A DNA stretch of 22,596 nucleotides from contig CAWFGW010000009.1 of assembly GCA_963815495.1 (NCBI GenBank), positions 1 to 22,596 of the forward strand. The letters are read 5' to 3'. Made by a program: the position numbers and the translations under genes. Positions within the stretch are counted from its first letter, which is position 1; every line of letters starts with the position of its first letter. The notes under the pieces were generated by a model. That model did not search any database and was not told the DNA's origin. It worked only from the letters and a program-made list of their open reading frames with translations. The DNA comes from CAWFGW01 sp963815495. Lineage in GTDB: Bacteria; Bacteroidota; Bacteroidia; Cytophagales; JAAEPT01. This document shows, piece by piece, positions 7,050 to 14,415 of the stretch.

Positions 7050-9449
7050 TTGCGAACACGATATTACATTTTAATATTTTCTTTTTCAATTTTATCCCTC
7101 TCATCCTGTGTTAACTTCGAAAAACAACTCTCTGACCCAAAATACAACGGTGAAAATGTTTTATATAAACAAAAGATAAAAGGCAACAAATACACCAGCA
7201 AATACGAACTAGAAGAGTTAATAAAACAGAGTCCAAACCGTAAGTTTATTTTTCCTTTTTTAATGCCTTACGTGAAAGCGTATCTCATCGGAGAAAAATA
7301 CTTTGATGAAGAAAAAGTCATGCAAAAGTACAGTTGGAAGCTTGAAAAGTTGGATCAAAAAATCGCTAAACATGAAGGTGACTCCAGCAAAGTCCAACGA
7401 CTTGAAAAGCGAAAAGCAAAAGTGAGACTAAAACAACAAACCGTTTTAAATGAGGGTAATTGGCTCATGCGATCTGTCGGAGAACCGCCAGCTTTATATG
7501 ACACAACACTAGCAAAGCGCGATTTAGAACAACTCAATCTATACATTCAGTCCAAGGGCTTTTTTAATGGTTCTGTGACAAAAGACTCCACTTACAGAAA
7601 ACGTAAAATTAAACTTACCTACCATGTTGATGAGGGAAGACCACATTTAATTAATAAAGTAGCTTATCACTCGGACGATGAAACCATATTAAAGTTGCTT
7701 AAGTCTCGAAAAAAAAACAAACTTATACATGAAAGTAATAACTACGAAGTATCTAAAATATCTCAAGAGCGCGAACGCATCTTTCGACTAATGAGAAACA
7801 ATGGATACTTTGATTTCCAGCGGCAATACATCTACTTTGAAGTTGACTCATCAATAACTCCATACAAGGTTGATATTGATGTTTATATTGATGGATCCAA
7901 AAACTTATCCTATGAGCAATACATGGTCAAAGAAGTATTTGTGCATTTAGATGTTAAAAACTCACTCACTTTAGATACCCTTGACTATAATGGCATAAAA
8001 TACATCTATGGAGACGACCAATTTTCTAAAAAAATATTGAATGGAAGCATTAAAATTCGACCTAATAGTCTCTACAGCATTTCTGAAACCCAAACTACTC
8101 AACAACAACTGGGTAACATCGACATTTTTAAGTTTGTGAATATCAATTATCAAAAAACTGATTCTAACCAACTGGTTGCCTACATCCATTTAAGCTCGTT
8201 TAAGAAATTCCAAATTACTACTGAAGGTGGAGCAAATCTCAACGTCAACCAAGGTCAGGGACTACCAGGACCTTTCGTGAATGTCTCTTTCAAAAACAGA
8301 AAAGTTTTTAACGGTTTTGAAATTTTTGATCTCAGTGGAAGGTATTCATTAGAAAGTCAAGTGAACGTCACAGATCAAGATCAAGTATTTAGAAGTACTG
8401 AATGGGGGATAAATGCTTCGTTTACTTTTCCTAAGCTATTAATCCCAGGTAAGTTCAAATACAACATGAACAACTTTTATCCAAAAACTAGACTTCAAGT
8501 TGGATATACCGACATCGCAAGAGTAGAATACCAAAGAACCAACTTAAAGTTTGTGGGAAGTTATGAACTACAAAACAGAAAAAACCAACGACTAATTATA
8601 TCACCCCTAGACATTAGCCTTGTTAACACAACAAATAAAACTACTCGTTTCCAAAACTACTTAGACACACTTCGATTAAATGGTAACAACTTATTTGCGA
8701 GTTTCAACCCCTCAATTATAGAGACTTTTTCAGTAAGTTATATTTTCAATAATAACGATCTCACAAAAAACCGAAAAGCGTATTTTTTAAAGGTGCTTGG
8801 TGAATCTGGGGGACAAACATTTAACTTTTTTCAAAACACAATTGGTGGTGCCGATAAAAACACTGTTTTTGACTTACCCTATTTTCAGTTTTATAAATTA
8901 GAAACAGATTTAAGATATTACTTGCCAGTATCTAAAACAACAAATCTAGCGTTGCGAGTCAATACAGGTATAGCAAAGCCTTATGGTTTTTCAGACGTAC
9001 TACCGTATGAAAAGTTTTTCTTCACGGGTGGTTTAAACAGTAACCGTGCATGGAACCCAAGACGACTAGGTCCTGGAAGGTTTGTCGCGCGAGATGAAAA
9101 CGGGGAAATTACCTATCGATTTGAACAACAAGGAGAAATTGTTTTTGAGTCAAATATAGAATATCGAGGTAAAATAGCTGGTTTTTTACATGGAGCGGCT
9201 TTTGTAGACATTGGAAATGTATGGACTATAGACAATGATGAGGCTCGACCTGGCGCACAGTTTGAAGTCGAGAATTTTTTTAAAGAAGTTGCTGTGGGTG
9301 CAGGAATAGGACTCCGTTTTGACTTCTCCTTTTTAATTTTCAGATTTGATATTGGAGAAAAAATATGGGATCCGGCACGACAATCAGTAGTTCCCTTTGA
9401 CGATAAATTTGCACGGGTATATAATATCGGAATTGGTTATCCTTTTTAA
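7050..9449 (+). CDS. tamL: TamL-like outer-membrane assembly lipoprotein (Omp85/BamA-TamA family)
   Basis: The product is an Omp85-family protein of about 799 residues. TamL is the Bacteroidota counterpart of TamA, thought to act with TamB in outer-membrane biogenesis. The chosen start is the TTG at 7050: it gives MRTRYYILIFSFSILSLSSC, a textbook lipoprotein signal with a lipobox and Cys20. The frame stays open upstream to an ATG at 6936, but that start would bury the signal and run antisense through the methyltransferase gene. After Cys20 come a charged, coiled-coil-prone helix (about 92-135), POTRA-like segments (LYIQSKGFFNGSV, YHVDEGRPHLINKV) and a C-terminal 16-strand-type barrel with GGADKNTVF, GGLNSNRAWNPRRLGPG and a terminal aromatic (IGYPF). 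No tamB-like gene is in view; hemF follows after 7 bases. Confidence 0.85.
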   Translation: MRTRYYILIFSFSILSLSSCVNFEKQLSDPKYNGENVLYKQKIKGNKYTSKYELEELIKQSPNRKFIFPFLMPYVKAYLIGEKYFDEEKVMQKYSWKLEKLDQKIAKHEGDSSKVQRLEKRKAKVRLKQQTVLNEGNWLMRSVGEPPALYDTTLAKRDLEQLNLYIQSKGFFNGSVTKDSTYRKRKIKLTYHVDEGRPHLINKVAYHSDDETILKLLKSRKKNKLIHESNNYEVSKISQERERIFRLMRNNGYFDFQRQYIYFEVDSSITPYKVDIDVYIDGSKNLSYEQYMVKEVFVHLDVKNSLTLDTLDYNGIKYIYGDDQFSKKILNGSIKIRPNSLYSISETQTTQQQLGNIDIFKFVNINYQKTDSNQLVAYIHLSSFKKFQITTEGGANLNVNQGQGLPGPFVNVSFKNRKVFNGFEIFDLSGRYSLESQVNVTDQDQVFRSTEWGINASFTFPKLLIPGKFKYNMNNFYPKTRLQVGYTDIARVEYQRTNLKFVGSYELQNRKNQRLIISPLDISLVNTTNKTTRFQNYLDTLRLNGNNLFASFNPSIIETFSVSYIFNNNDLTKNRKAYFLKVLGESGGQTFNFFQNTIGGADKNTVFDLPYFQFYKLETDLRYYLPVSKTTNLALRVNTGIAKPYGFSDVLPYEKFFFTGGLNSNRAWNPRRLGPGRFVARDENGEITYRFEQQGEIVFESNIEYRGKIAGFLHGAAFVDIGNVWTIDNDEARPGAQFEVENFFKEVAVGAGIGLRFDFSFLIFRFDIGEKIWDPARQSVVPFDDKFARVYNIGIGYPF

Positions 9450-9456
9450 GAATAGT

Positions 9457-10350
9457 ATGACAAATAAAGAAACTATAGCAGAAGCATTTAAAAAATTGCA
9501 AGACGAAATTTGCATCGCTCTAGAAACAGAAGATGGCCATGGCAAATTTCAAGAAGATATATGGTCACGTCCAGGGGGCGGTGGTGGTCGTACTCGCGTA
9601 ATTCAAAGTAAAGTGATTGAAAAAGGAGGGGTTAACTTCTCAGCAGTATCAGGAGAGCTTCCTGAAAACATTGTTAATGCACTGAAAGTAAAAGACAATC
9701 AATTTTTCGCTACTGGGGTTTCAATAGTCATGCACCCAATAAATCCTTTTGTTCCTATCATACACATGAACATTCGTTATTTCGAATTATCGGATGGTAC
9801 TTATTGGTTTGGGGGAGGGATCGATTTAACGCCTCATTATGTTATGGAAGAAGACGCAAAATTCTTCCATAAAAAATTAAAAGAGGTGTGCGATGCAACT
9901 GATATTCACTATTACCCCAAATTTAAAAAATGGGCTGACGATTATTTTTTTATAAAACACCGAAACGAGACCCGAGGCATTGGTGGCATTTTCTTTGACC
10001 GGTTAAATGAAAGCAGTCAAAACAAAAGCAAAGAAATTCTTTTTGATTATGTCCTCAATGTCGGCAAACTATTCGCGTCAACATACACCACTTTAGTCGC
10101 AAAACATAAAAACAAAAATTTCACAGAAGAACATCAAAACTGGCAATACATTCGAAGGAGCCGCTATGTTGAATTTAACTTAGTTTATGACAAAGGAACC
10201 AAATTTGGACTTGATACAGACGGAAGGATTGAGTCAATATTAATGAGTATGCCGCCACAAGCTTGTTGGCCCTACCAACATGAACCTCAAAAAGGTTCTG
10301 AAGAAGAAAAAACACTTGCTCTCCTTAAAAAAGGTATAGAATGGGCTTAA
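9457..10350 (+). CDS. hemF: Oxygen-dependent coproporphyrinogen III oxidase
   Basis: HemF converts coproporphyrinogen III to protoporphyrinogen IX with O2, a step of haem synthesis. The 297-residue protein carries the family's hallmarks: WSRPGGGGGRTRVI near residue 34, NPFVPIIHMNIRYF, WFGGGIDLTPHYV, YPKFKKWADDYFFIKHRNE, RGIGGIFFDRL and RRSRYVEFNLVYDKGTKFGL. The C-terminus has the usual MSMPPQACWPY segment. The ATG at 9457 is preferred over the upstream in-frame start at 9397, because the latter lies inside tamL and adds residues with no family match. The end overlaps the PAP2 gene by 10 bases. Dependence on O2 implies aerobic growth. Confidence 0.97.
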   Translation: MTNKETIAEAFKKLQDEICIALETEDGHGKFQEDIWSRPGGGGGRTRVIQSKVIEKGGVNFSAVSGELPENIVNALKVKDNQFFATGVSIVMHPINPFVPIIHMNIRYFELSDGTYWFGGGIDLTPHYVMEEDAKFFHKKLKEVCDATDIHYYPKFKKWADDYFFIKHRNETRGIGGIFFDRLNESSQNKSKEILFDYVLNVGKLFASTYTTLVAKHKNKNFTEEHQNWQYIRRSRYVEFNLVYDKGTKFGLDTDGRIESILMSMPPQACWPYQHEPQKGSEEEKTLALLKKGIEWA

Positions 10351-10907
10351 TAGAAATATTATTACAACTTGACAAAGACTTATTTCGTTTTTTAAATGGC
10401 GTACATTCACCTTTAGGTGATTGGATAATGTTTTTAATATCAAACAAGTTTATCTGGATTCCCCTTTATTGCTATTTTATTTATTTCATCTTTAAATTCA
10501 CGCACAGAAAATTACTTGTTTTAGTTATTGTTATCTTAATGGTGGCAATCACAGACATTTGCGCTTCACAAATAGCTAAGCCAACCTTCGAACGATTGAG
10601 ACCATGTCATGACCACACGATTGAGAAAGTACATACCGTCAACAATAAATGTGGCAAACAATACGGCTTCTTTTCCTCCCATGCATCGAATGTATTTGGG
10701 GTGGCAACTCTTTTTTTTCTTTTAATTAAGTCAAAAAAAAATAACACCAACTATGTGTGGTTATTATACCTTTGGGCACTTGTTACGGGATATAGTCGCG
10801 TTTATTTAGGGGTGCATTTCCCTTTGGATGTTATAGTAGGATTTCTTTGTGGCTATCTTGTTGCTAAATTAGCTTATAGCGTTTTATATAAGCTTAAAGC
10901 AATCTAA
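10341..10907 (+). CDS. PAP2-family membrane phosphatase
   Basis: This 188-residue integral membrane protein carries the complete tripartite phosphatase motif: K80-x6-R87-P88 (KPTFERLRP), S112-S-H114 (FSSHASN, where the family often has PSGH) and S152-R-x5-H159-x3-D163 (SRVYLGVHFPLD). The two histidines and the arginines form the phosphohistidine catalytic centre on the periplasmic side. Several membrane helices surround these motifs. Such proteins dephosphorylate undecaprenyl diphosphate, phosphatidylglycerol phosphate or lipid A; the sequence does not say which. Its start overlaps hemF by 10 bases, which suggests translational coupling. Its last 14 bases overlap the 3' end of the convergent response-regulator gene. 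Confidence 0.93.
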   Translation: MGLIEILLQLDKDLFRFLNGVHSPLGDWIMFLISNKFIWIPLYCYFIYFIFKFTHRKLLVLVIVILMVAITDICASQIAKPTFERLRPCHDHTIEKVHTVNNKCGKQYGFFSSHASNVFGVATLFFLLIKSKKNNTNYVWLLYLWALVTGYSRVYLGVHFPLDVIVGFLCGYLVAKLAYSVLYKLKAI

Positions 10908-11580
10908 GCCTACTCATAAACTCATTTTTATAAGACGCTCCTATTGGTATTCTAACATTATCAACCATGGCGTTACCATTTTCAATTGAATCAACCATAT
11001 CCATGTTGACAATAAATGAGCGGTGGATTCTGACAAACTTATCCGATGGGAATTTTTTTTCCATTCCTTTCATTGTTGAATGTACAATATGTTTCGTATT
11101 CCCAATATGAATAACTACATAATCGGCCATGGCTTCAACAAACTTGATTCCTGAAAATCTTATCTTAACATATTTTAAATCTGTTTTGACAAAAACCTCA
11201 TCATCATTCACTTCTTCTAATTGCTCGTCATCCTCTCGTACTCGATTGACTGCTTTCAAAAAACGTGAATACTTAATGGGCTTTAATAAGTAGTCAACGA
11301 CATTATGTTCAAATGCGTCAACAGCATATTCGCTTTTTGAGGTTACTAAAATTACGTAAGGCAGGTTAATATCTGATTCTAACAAATCCAAGCCTGTCAT
11401 ATTTGGCATTTCAACATCTAAAAAAATAATATCAATTTTCTTTTCCTTTAATATTTTGGATGCTTCTAAAGCGTCTTCGCAGATGGCTCCTATTTCTAAA
11501 AAATCAGTTTGCTCTACGTAATGTTTGATGGTGGCACGCGCCATCTCATCATCGTCAACTATTAGACATTTCAGATTCAT
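10894..11580 (-). CDS. LytTR-type response regulator
   Basis: The 228-residue protein has an N-terminal receiver domain with acidic pocket D9-D10-D11, phosphoacceptor D55 (IIFLDVEMPNMTG), T80/S81 and K100 (DYLLKPIK). A C-terminal LytTR DNA-binding domain follows from about residue 128 (FVKTDLKYVKIRFSGIKFVEAMADYV and KFVRIHRSFIVNMDMVDSIENG). Phosphorylation by a LytS-like kinase would normally control DNA binding. No histidine kinase is present in the window, so this is an orphan regulator here. Its ATG overlaps the riboflavin synthase stop (ATGA-type, 4 bases), so it is probably expressed with ribE and the glycosylphosphotransferase. Its targets are unknown. Confidence 0.95.
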   Translation of the reverse strand: MNLKCLIVDDDEMARATIKHYVEQTDFLEIGAICEDALEASKILKEKKIDIIFLDVEMPNMTGLDLLESDINLPYVILVTSKSEYAVDAFEHNVVDYLLKPIKYSRFLKAVNRVREDDEQLEEVNDDEVFVKTDLKYVKIRFSGIKFVEAMADYVVIHIGNTKHIVHSTMKGMEKKFPSDKFVRIHRSFIVNMDMVDSIENGNAMVDNVRIPIGASYKNEFMSRLRLL

Positions 11581-12173
11581 ACAGAATTCTTATGTAATAT
11601 TTTTGTAATATACTTACCTAAAATGTCAAATTCAATATTTACTTCATCTCCTTTATTAACATACTTCAAATTTGTATGTGATAACGTATAAGGAATAACT
11701 GCTACCGAAAATTGATTATCTGAGACATTAAAAACAGTTAAACTAATCCCATTGAGACAAACTGAACCCTTCTCAACAATTATGCAACCCTCCGTTGGTG
11801 AAGAATATTCAAAGGAAAAAATAATACTTCCATTCTGATTATCAATACTGTTACAAACGGCAACAGTATCCACGTGTCCATATACCATATGTCCATCAAA
11901 ACGACCATTGGCAGACATACATCGTTCAAGATTAACTAAGTCTCCTTTAGCTAATTTATTTAAGTTTGTTTTAAGTAACGTCTCATCTATAGCCGTTACC
12001 TTATAAATGTCATTTTGAATACCAACCACTGTTAAACATACGCCATTATGAGCCACACTCTGGTCAATTTTCAATTCTGGCGCTAAAGCAGATTTAACAA
12101 AAAAATGTTTATTAGTGCCGTCTTTTTCAATATTGACAACCTCTCCTAACTTTTCAATAATACCCGTAAACAT
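11577..12173 (-). CDS. ribE: Riboflavin synthase, alpha subunit type
   Basis: Riboflavin synthase converts two 6,7-dimethyl-8-ribityllumazine molecules to riboflavin plus the pyrimidinedione precursor. The 198-residue protein shows the typical internal duplication of two lumazine-binding domains: MFTGIIEKLGEV with VAHNGVCLTVV in the first half, and GHMVYGHVDTV with VCLNGISLTVFNV in the second. MFTGIIE is the conserved N-terminus of the family, so the start is set at 12173; an in-frame start at 12200 would add nine unrelated residues and overlap the upstream gene. It lies one base after the glycosylphosphotransferase stop and overlaps the response regulator by 4 bases. No other rib gene is in the window. 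Confidence 0.95.
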   Translation of the reverse strand: MFTGIIEKLGEVVNIEKDGTNKHFFVKSALAPELKIDQSVAHNGVCLTVVGIQNDIYKVTAIDETLLKTNLNKLAKGDLVNLERCMSANGRFDGHMVYGHVDTVAVCNSIDNQNGSIIFSFEYSSPTEGCIIVEKGSVCLNGISLTVFNVSDNQFSVAVIPYTLSHTNLKYVNKGDEVNIEFDILGKYITKILHKNSV

Positions 12174-12174
12174 G

Positions 12175-13575
12175 TTATTTCCCTCTTCGCTGTAAAACAA
12201 TTAATATGGTATACAAGATAATTCGAAAATCCATAGCCAACGACATATTTTCGATATAAAGAATATCATATTCTAGCCGCTTAACCATCTGTGTGACATT
12301 TTCGGCATAACCATATTTAACTTGCCCTAAAGATGTAATACCAGGCTTCACTTTCAACAAATGTCTATATTGTGGTGCAACCTCCACTATTTGGTTTATA
12401 AAAAACTGTCTCTCAGGGCGTGGTCCAACTATAGACATCTCGCCTTTAATAACATTAATAAATTGAGGTAGCTCATCAAGCCTAGTCTTACGCATCACTT
12501 TACCCCAAGGCGTAATTCTTGGGTCTTGATCAGAAGAAAGTGCTGGCCCCATTTCTTCCGCGTTTACATACATACTCCTAAATTTTATTATTTTAAAAGG
12601 CTTTTTATTCTTTCCTACTCGCTCTTGCGTGAAAAAGACTGGTCCCTTAGAAGAAAACTTAGTCATTATAATAAGAAACAGATATACCGGAAAACCAACT
12701 ATTAAAACCATTAACGAAAAAAAGACATCAAACCCTCTCTTGATGATTTTTTGCCAAATAGGTAATAACTTTTGATCGATTTCAATTAATGGAACTCCTA
12801 AAAGATGATTCACTTTAACCGACCCTAATAACACGTGATACATATCTGGAATAACACTTACTTTCACATTATAATCGCGGAGTTCACTCAATATAGATGC
12901 AACTTTTTTATGTTCCTCTGGCTCAATTGCAATAATCACATTTGCAATTTTACATCTTCTAATCACTGTACTTAATACGGAGACATCCCCAAAATGTCTT
13001 AATTTGTTATTAAAAATACCCGATGTATGGTCTACAACATTCAAGAACCCAACAAACCGCATCCCTAAAGAATAGTTAATCTTAGATAACTCCTCGTAGA
13101 TTTCATCAGCTTTTTGGTTCGCGCCAATTATTAAGGTATTGAATTGAATTATTCCTCTTTTCAACAAACTTTTAGTATAACTCAAAACTATCATTCTTAA
13201 AGTTGTAGCAATTATAAAATGAATCAGAAAATATGCTGTTAATGTCTTATAATAGCTTTTATAATTAACTACACCTTCATCATCGAGCAGAAGAATTAAA
13301 AAAATAAACAAAACCCCAGGTACACATACAAAAAACATAATGAAAAGTTCTTTAATTCTGGATTTTCTAAAAACATCCACATAAAAACCACATAAAAAGT
13401 ATAATAATAGCCAGTAAAGGCTAACGATTGATGCATTAATTAGTAGTTCTGGCTCAAGCTTTGTTATTGATTCGTTTAAGATTGTTTTTCTTTCAAAATA
13501 AAAAACCAACCAAGCTACAAAAGCAGCCAGGAAATCATAAAAAGCAAACCAAAATGAATAAATTTTTCTTTTCAC
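12175..13575 (-). CDS. Polyprenyl glycosylphosphotransferase (exopolysaccharide initiating sugar transferase)
   Basis: This 466-residue membrane enzyme is of the WcaJ/WbaP kind, which transfers a sugar-1-phosphate from a nucleotide sugar to undecaprenyl phosphate and so starts capsule, exopolysaccharide or O-antigen repeat units. About four N-terminal membrane helices are followed by a Rossmann-like domain (FNTLIIGANQKADEIYEEL, CoA_binding_3-like), then a hydrophobic helix and the catalytic domain: KRGFDVFFSLMVL, GPVFFTQERVGKN, FKIIKFRSMYVNAE, TRLDELPQFINVIKGEMS, IVGPRPE and KPGITSLGQV. The start is a GTG at 13575; a purine-rich GGGGAGG directly abuts it, too close for a normal ribosome-binding site. 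No other glycan genes are adjacent, although the truncated membrane protein at the window start may belong to a similar pathway. The sugar specificity cannot be told. Confidence 0.94.
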   Translation of the reverse strand: MKRKIYSFWFAFYDFLAAFVAWLVFYFERKTILNESITKLEPELLINASIVSLYWLLLYFLCGFYVDVFRKSRIKELFIMFFVCVPGVLFIFLILLLDDEGVVNYKSYYKTLTAYFLIHFIIATTLRMIVLSYTKSLLKRGIIQFNTLIIGANQKADEIYEELSKINYSLGMRFVGFLNVVDHTSGIFNNKLRHFGDVSVLSTVIRRCKIANVIIAIEPEEHKKVASILSELRDYNVKVSVIPDMYHVLLGSVKVNHLLGVPLIEIDQKLLPIWQKIIKRGFDVFFSLMVLIVGFPVYLFLIIMTKFSSKGPVFFTQERVGKNKKPFKIIKFRSMYVNAEEMGPALSSDQDPRITPWGKVMRKTRLDELPQFINVIKGEMSIVGPRPERQFFINQIVEVAPQYRHLLKVKPGITSLGQVKYGYAENVTQMVKRLEYDILYIENMSLAMDFRIILYTILIVLQRRGK

Positions 13576-13666
13576 CTCCCCAAATCAACAAGTTTGAATT
13601 TTAAATATAACACAATTGTCAAAGTGTATACCACACTATCATTTTTTTTTCAATTTTTGCAGTACG

Positions 13667-14317
13667 ATGAACTTAATAGATAACTACAAGCACAAAGGGC
13701 AGAGAAAAAAATTAATTGAAATATTAATAAAAAAAGGTATTAAGCAAGAGTCCGTATTAGAAGCTATTAATAGTGTACCACGTCATATCTTTTTTGATCA
13801 GGCACTTGAATCACATGCCTATGAGGATAAAGCATTTCCAATCGGAGAAGGACAAACAATTTCCCAGCCCTATACAGTAGCTAGACAAACTGAGTTGTTA
13901 CAAGTACGGCCAGGTGCAAAAATTCTTGAAATTGGTACTGGTTCTGGTTACCAAGGAGCGGTACTCTGTGCAATGGGAGCAAAATTATTTACTATTGAAA
14001 GACATAAGCCACTACACATGAAGGCGAAAGCTTACCTGAACTCCTTAGGTATGCGTCCAACTTTAATCTGTGGTGATGGCACTAAAGGGCTACCCAGTTA
14101 CATGCCTTTTGACGGGATTATTGTGACTGCTGGTGCGCCTAACGTACCAAACTCCTTAATTAATCAATTAAAAATTGGCGGTGTATTGGTCATACCAGTC
14201 GGGGACCAAAAAAGTCAAAAAATGCTTCAAATAATAAGGACTAGTGAAACTGAGGTAATCACCCATAATTATGGTGATTTTGCTTTCGTACCTCTAATAG
14301 GAGAAAATGCGTGGTAA
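13667..14317 (+). CDS. pcm: Protein-L-isoaspartate O-methyltransferase
   Basis: Pcm methylates L-isoaspartyl residues in damaged proteins, starting their repair. The 216-residue protein has the family layout: VPRHIFFD near the N-terminus, the substrate segment GEGQTISQPYTVARQTELL, the SAM-binding motif ILEIGTGSGYQGAVL, the acidic loop LFTIERHKPL, then GDGTKGLPSYMPFDGIIVTAGAPNVP and the C-terminal GGVLVIPVGD. The ATG at 13667 is chosen because upstream in-frame residues from a TTG at 13616 are cysteine- and phenylalanine-rich and unlike the family. It is divergent from the glycosylphosphotransferase across 91 bases. Its last codons lie inside a candidate terminator hairpin. Confidence 0.96.
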   Translation: MNLIDNYKHKGQRKKLIEILIKKGIKQESVLEAINSVPRHIFFDQALESHAYEDKAFPIGEGQTISQPYTVARQTELLQVRPGAKILEIGTGSGYQGAVLCAMGAKLFTIERHKPLHMKAKAYLNSLGMRPTLICGDGTKGLPSYMPFDGIIVTAGAPNVPNSLINQLKIGGVLVIPVGDQKSQKMLQIIRTSETEVITHNYGDFAFVPLIGENAW

Positions 14318-14330
14318 TTTTCTTTTTTTT
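14302..14330 (+). terminator. Candidate intrinsic terminator overlapping the pcm stop
   Basis: A perfect 7-base inverted repeat, AGAAAAT at 14302-14308 and ATTTTCT at 14317-14323, encloses an 8-base loop and is followed directly by seven T residues (14324-14330). The pcm stop codon is partly inside the right arm. This is the geometry of a Rho-independent terminator, but the stem is AT-rich and so weak. The T-run also occupies the place where a -33 element for the next gene would be. Confidence 0.4.
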
Positions 14331-14345
14331 AAAGGTGCTATACAC

Positions 14346-14353
14346 TACCTTTG
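14346..14353 (+). promoter_or_regulatory. Candidate -7 element for the DUF6089-like gene
   Basis: TACCTTTG matches the Bacteroidota -7 consensus TAnnTTTG exactly. It lies 62 bases upstream of the ATG at 14416. The position 19 bases further upstream is only a T-run, so the -33 element is weak. ACCTTT within the element is the right arm of an inverted repeat with AAAGGT at 14331-14336 (10-base spacer), which might be an operator. Confidence 0.45.
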
Positions 14354-14357
14354 TTCT

Positions 14358-14401
14358 TAGGATTTGTCATAAGACATCCTATGAGATCACAGAAACTCTG
14401 T
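14358..14401 (+). promoter_or_regulatory. Two tandem small hairpins in the leader of the DUF6089-like gene
   Basis: TAGGAT and ATCCTA (14358-14363 and 14376-14381) pair around an inner GTC/GAC stem with an ATAA loop and a two-base bulge. Eight bases later ACAGA and TCTGT (14389-14393 and 14397-14401) pair around AAC. If transcription starts a few bases after the -7 element at 14346-14353, the first hairpin would be at or very near the 5' end of the mRNA. Such hairpins often protect outer-membrane protein mRNAs; this role is inferred. Confidence 0.4.
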
Positions 14402-14415
14402 AAAGTAATTATATA

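Noticed and set aside
13576..13666. Divergent promoters in the 91-base gap between the glycosylphosphotransferase and pcm genes
   Set aside because: Promoters should be here, but elements such as AATTTTTG at 13652-13659 lack a correctly spaced partner, so no site could be assigned.
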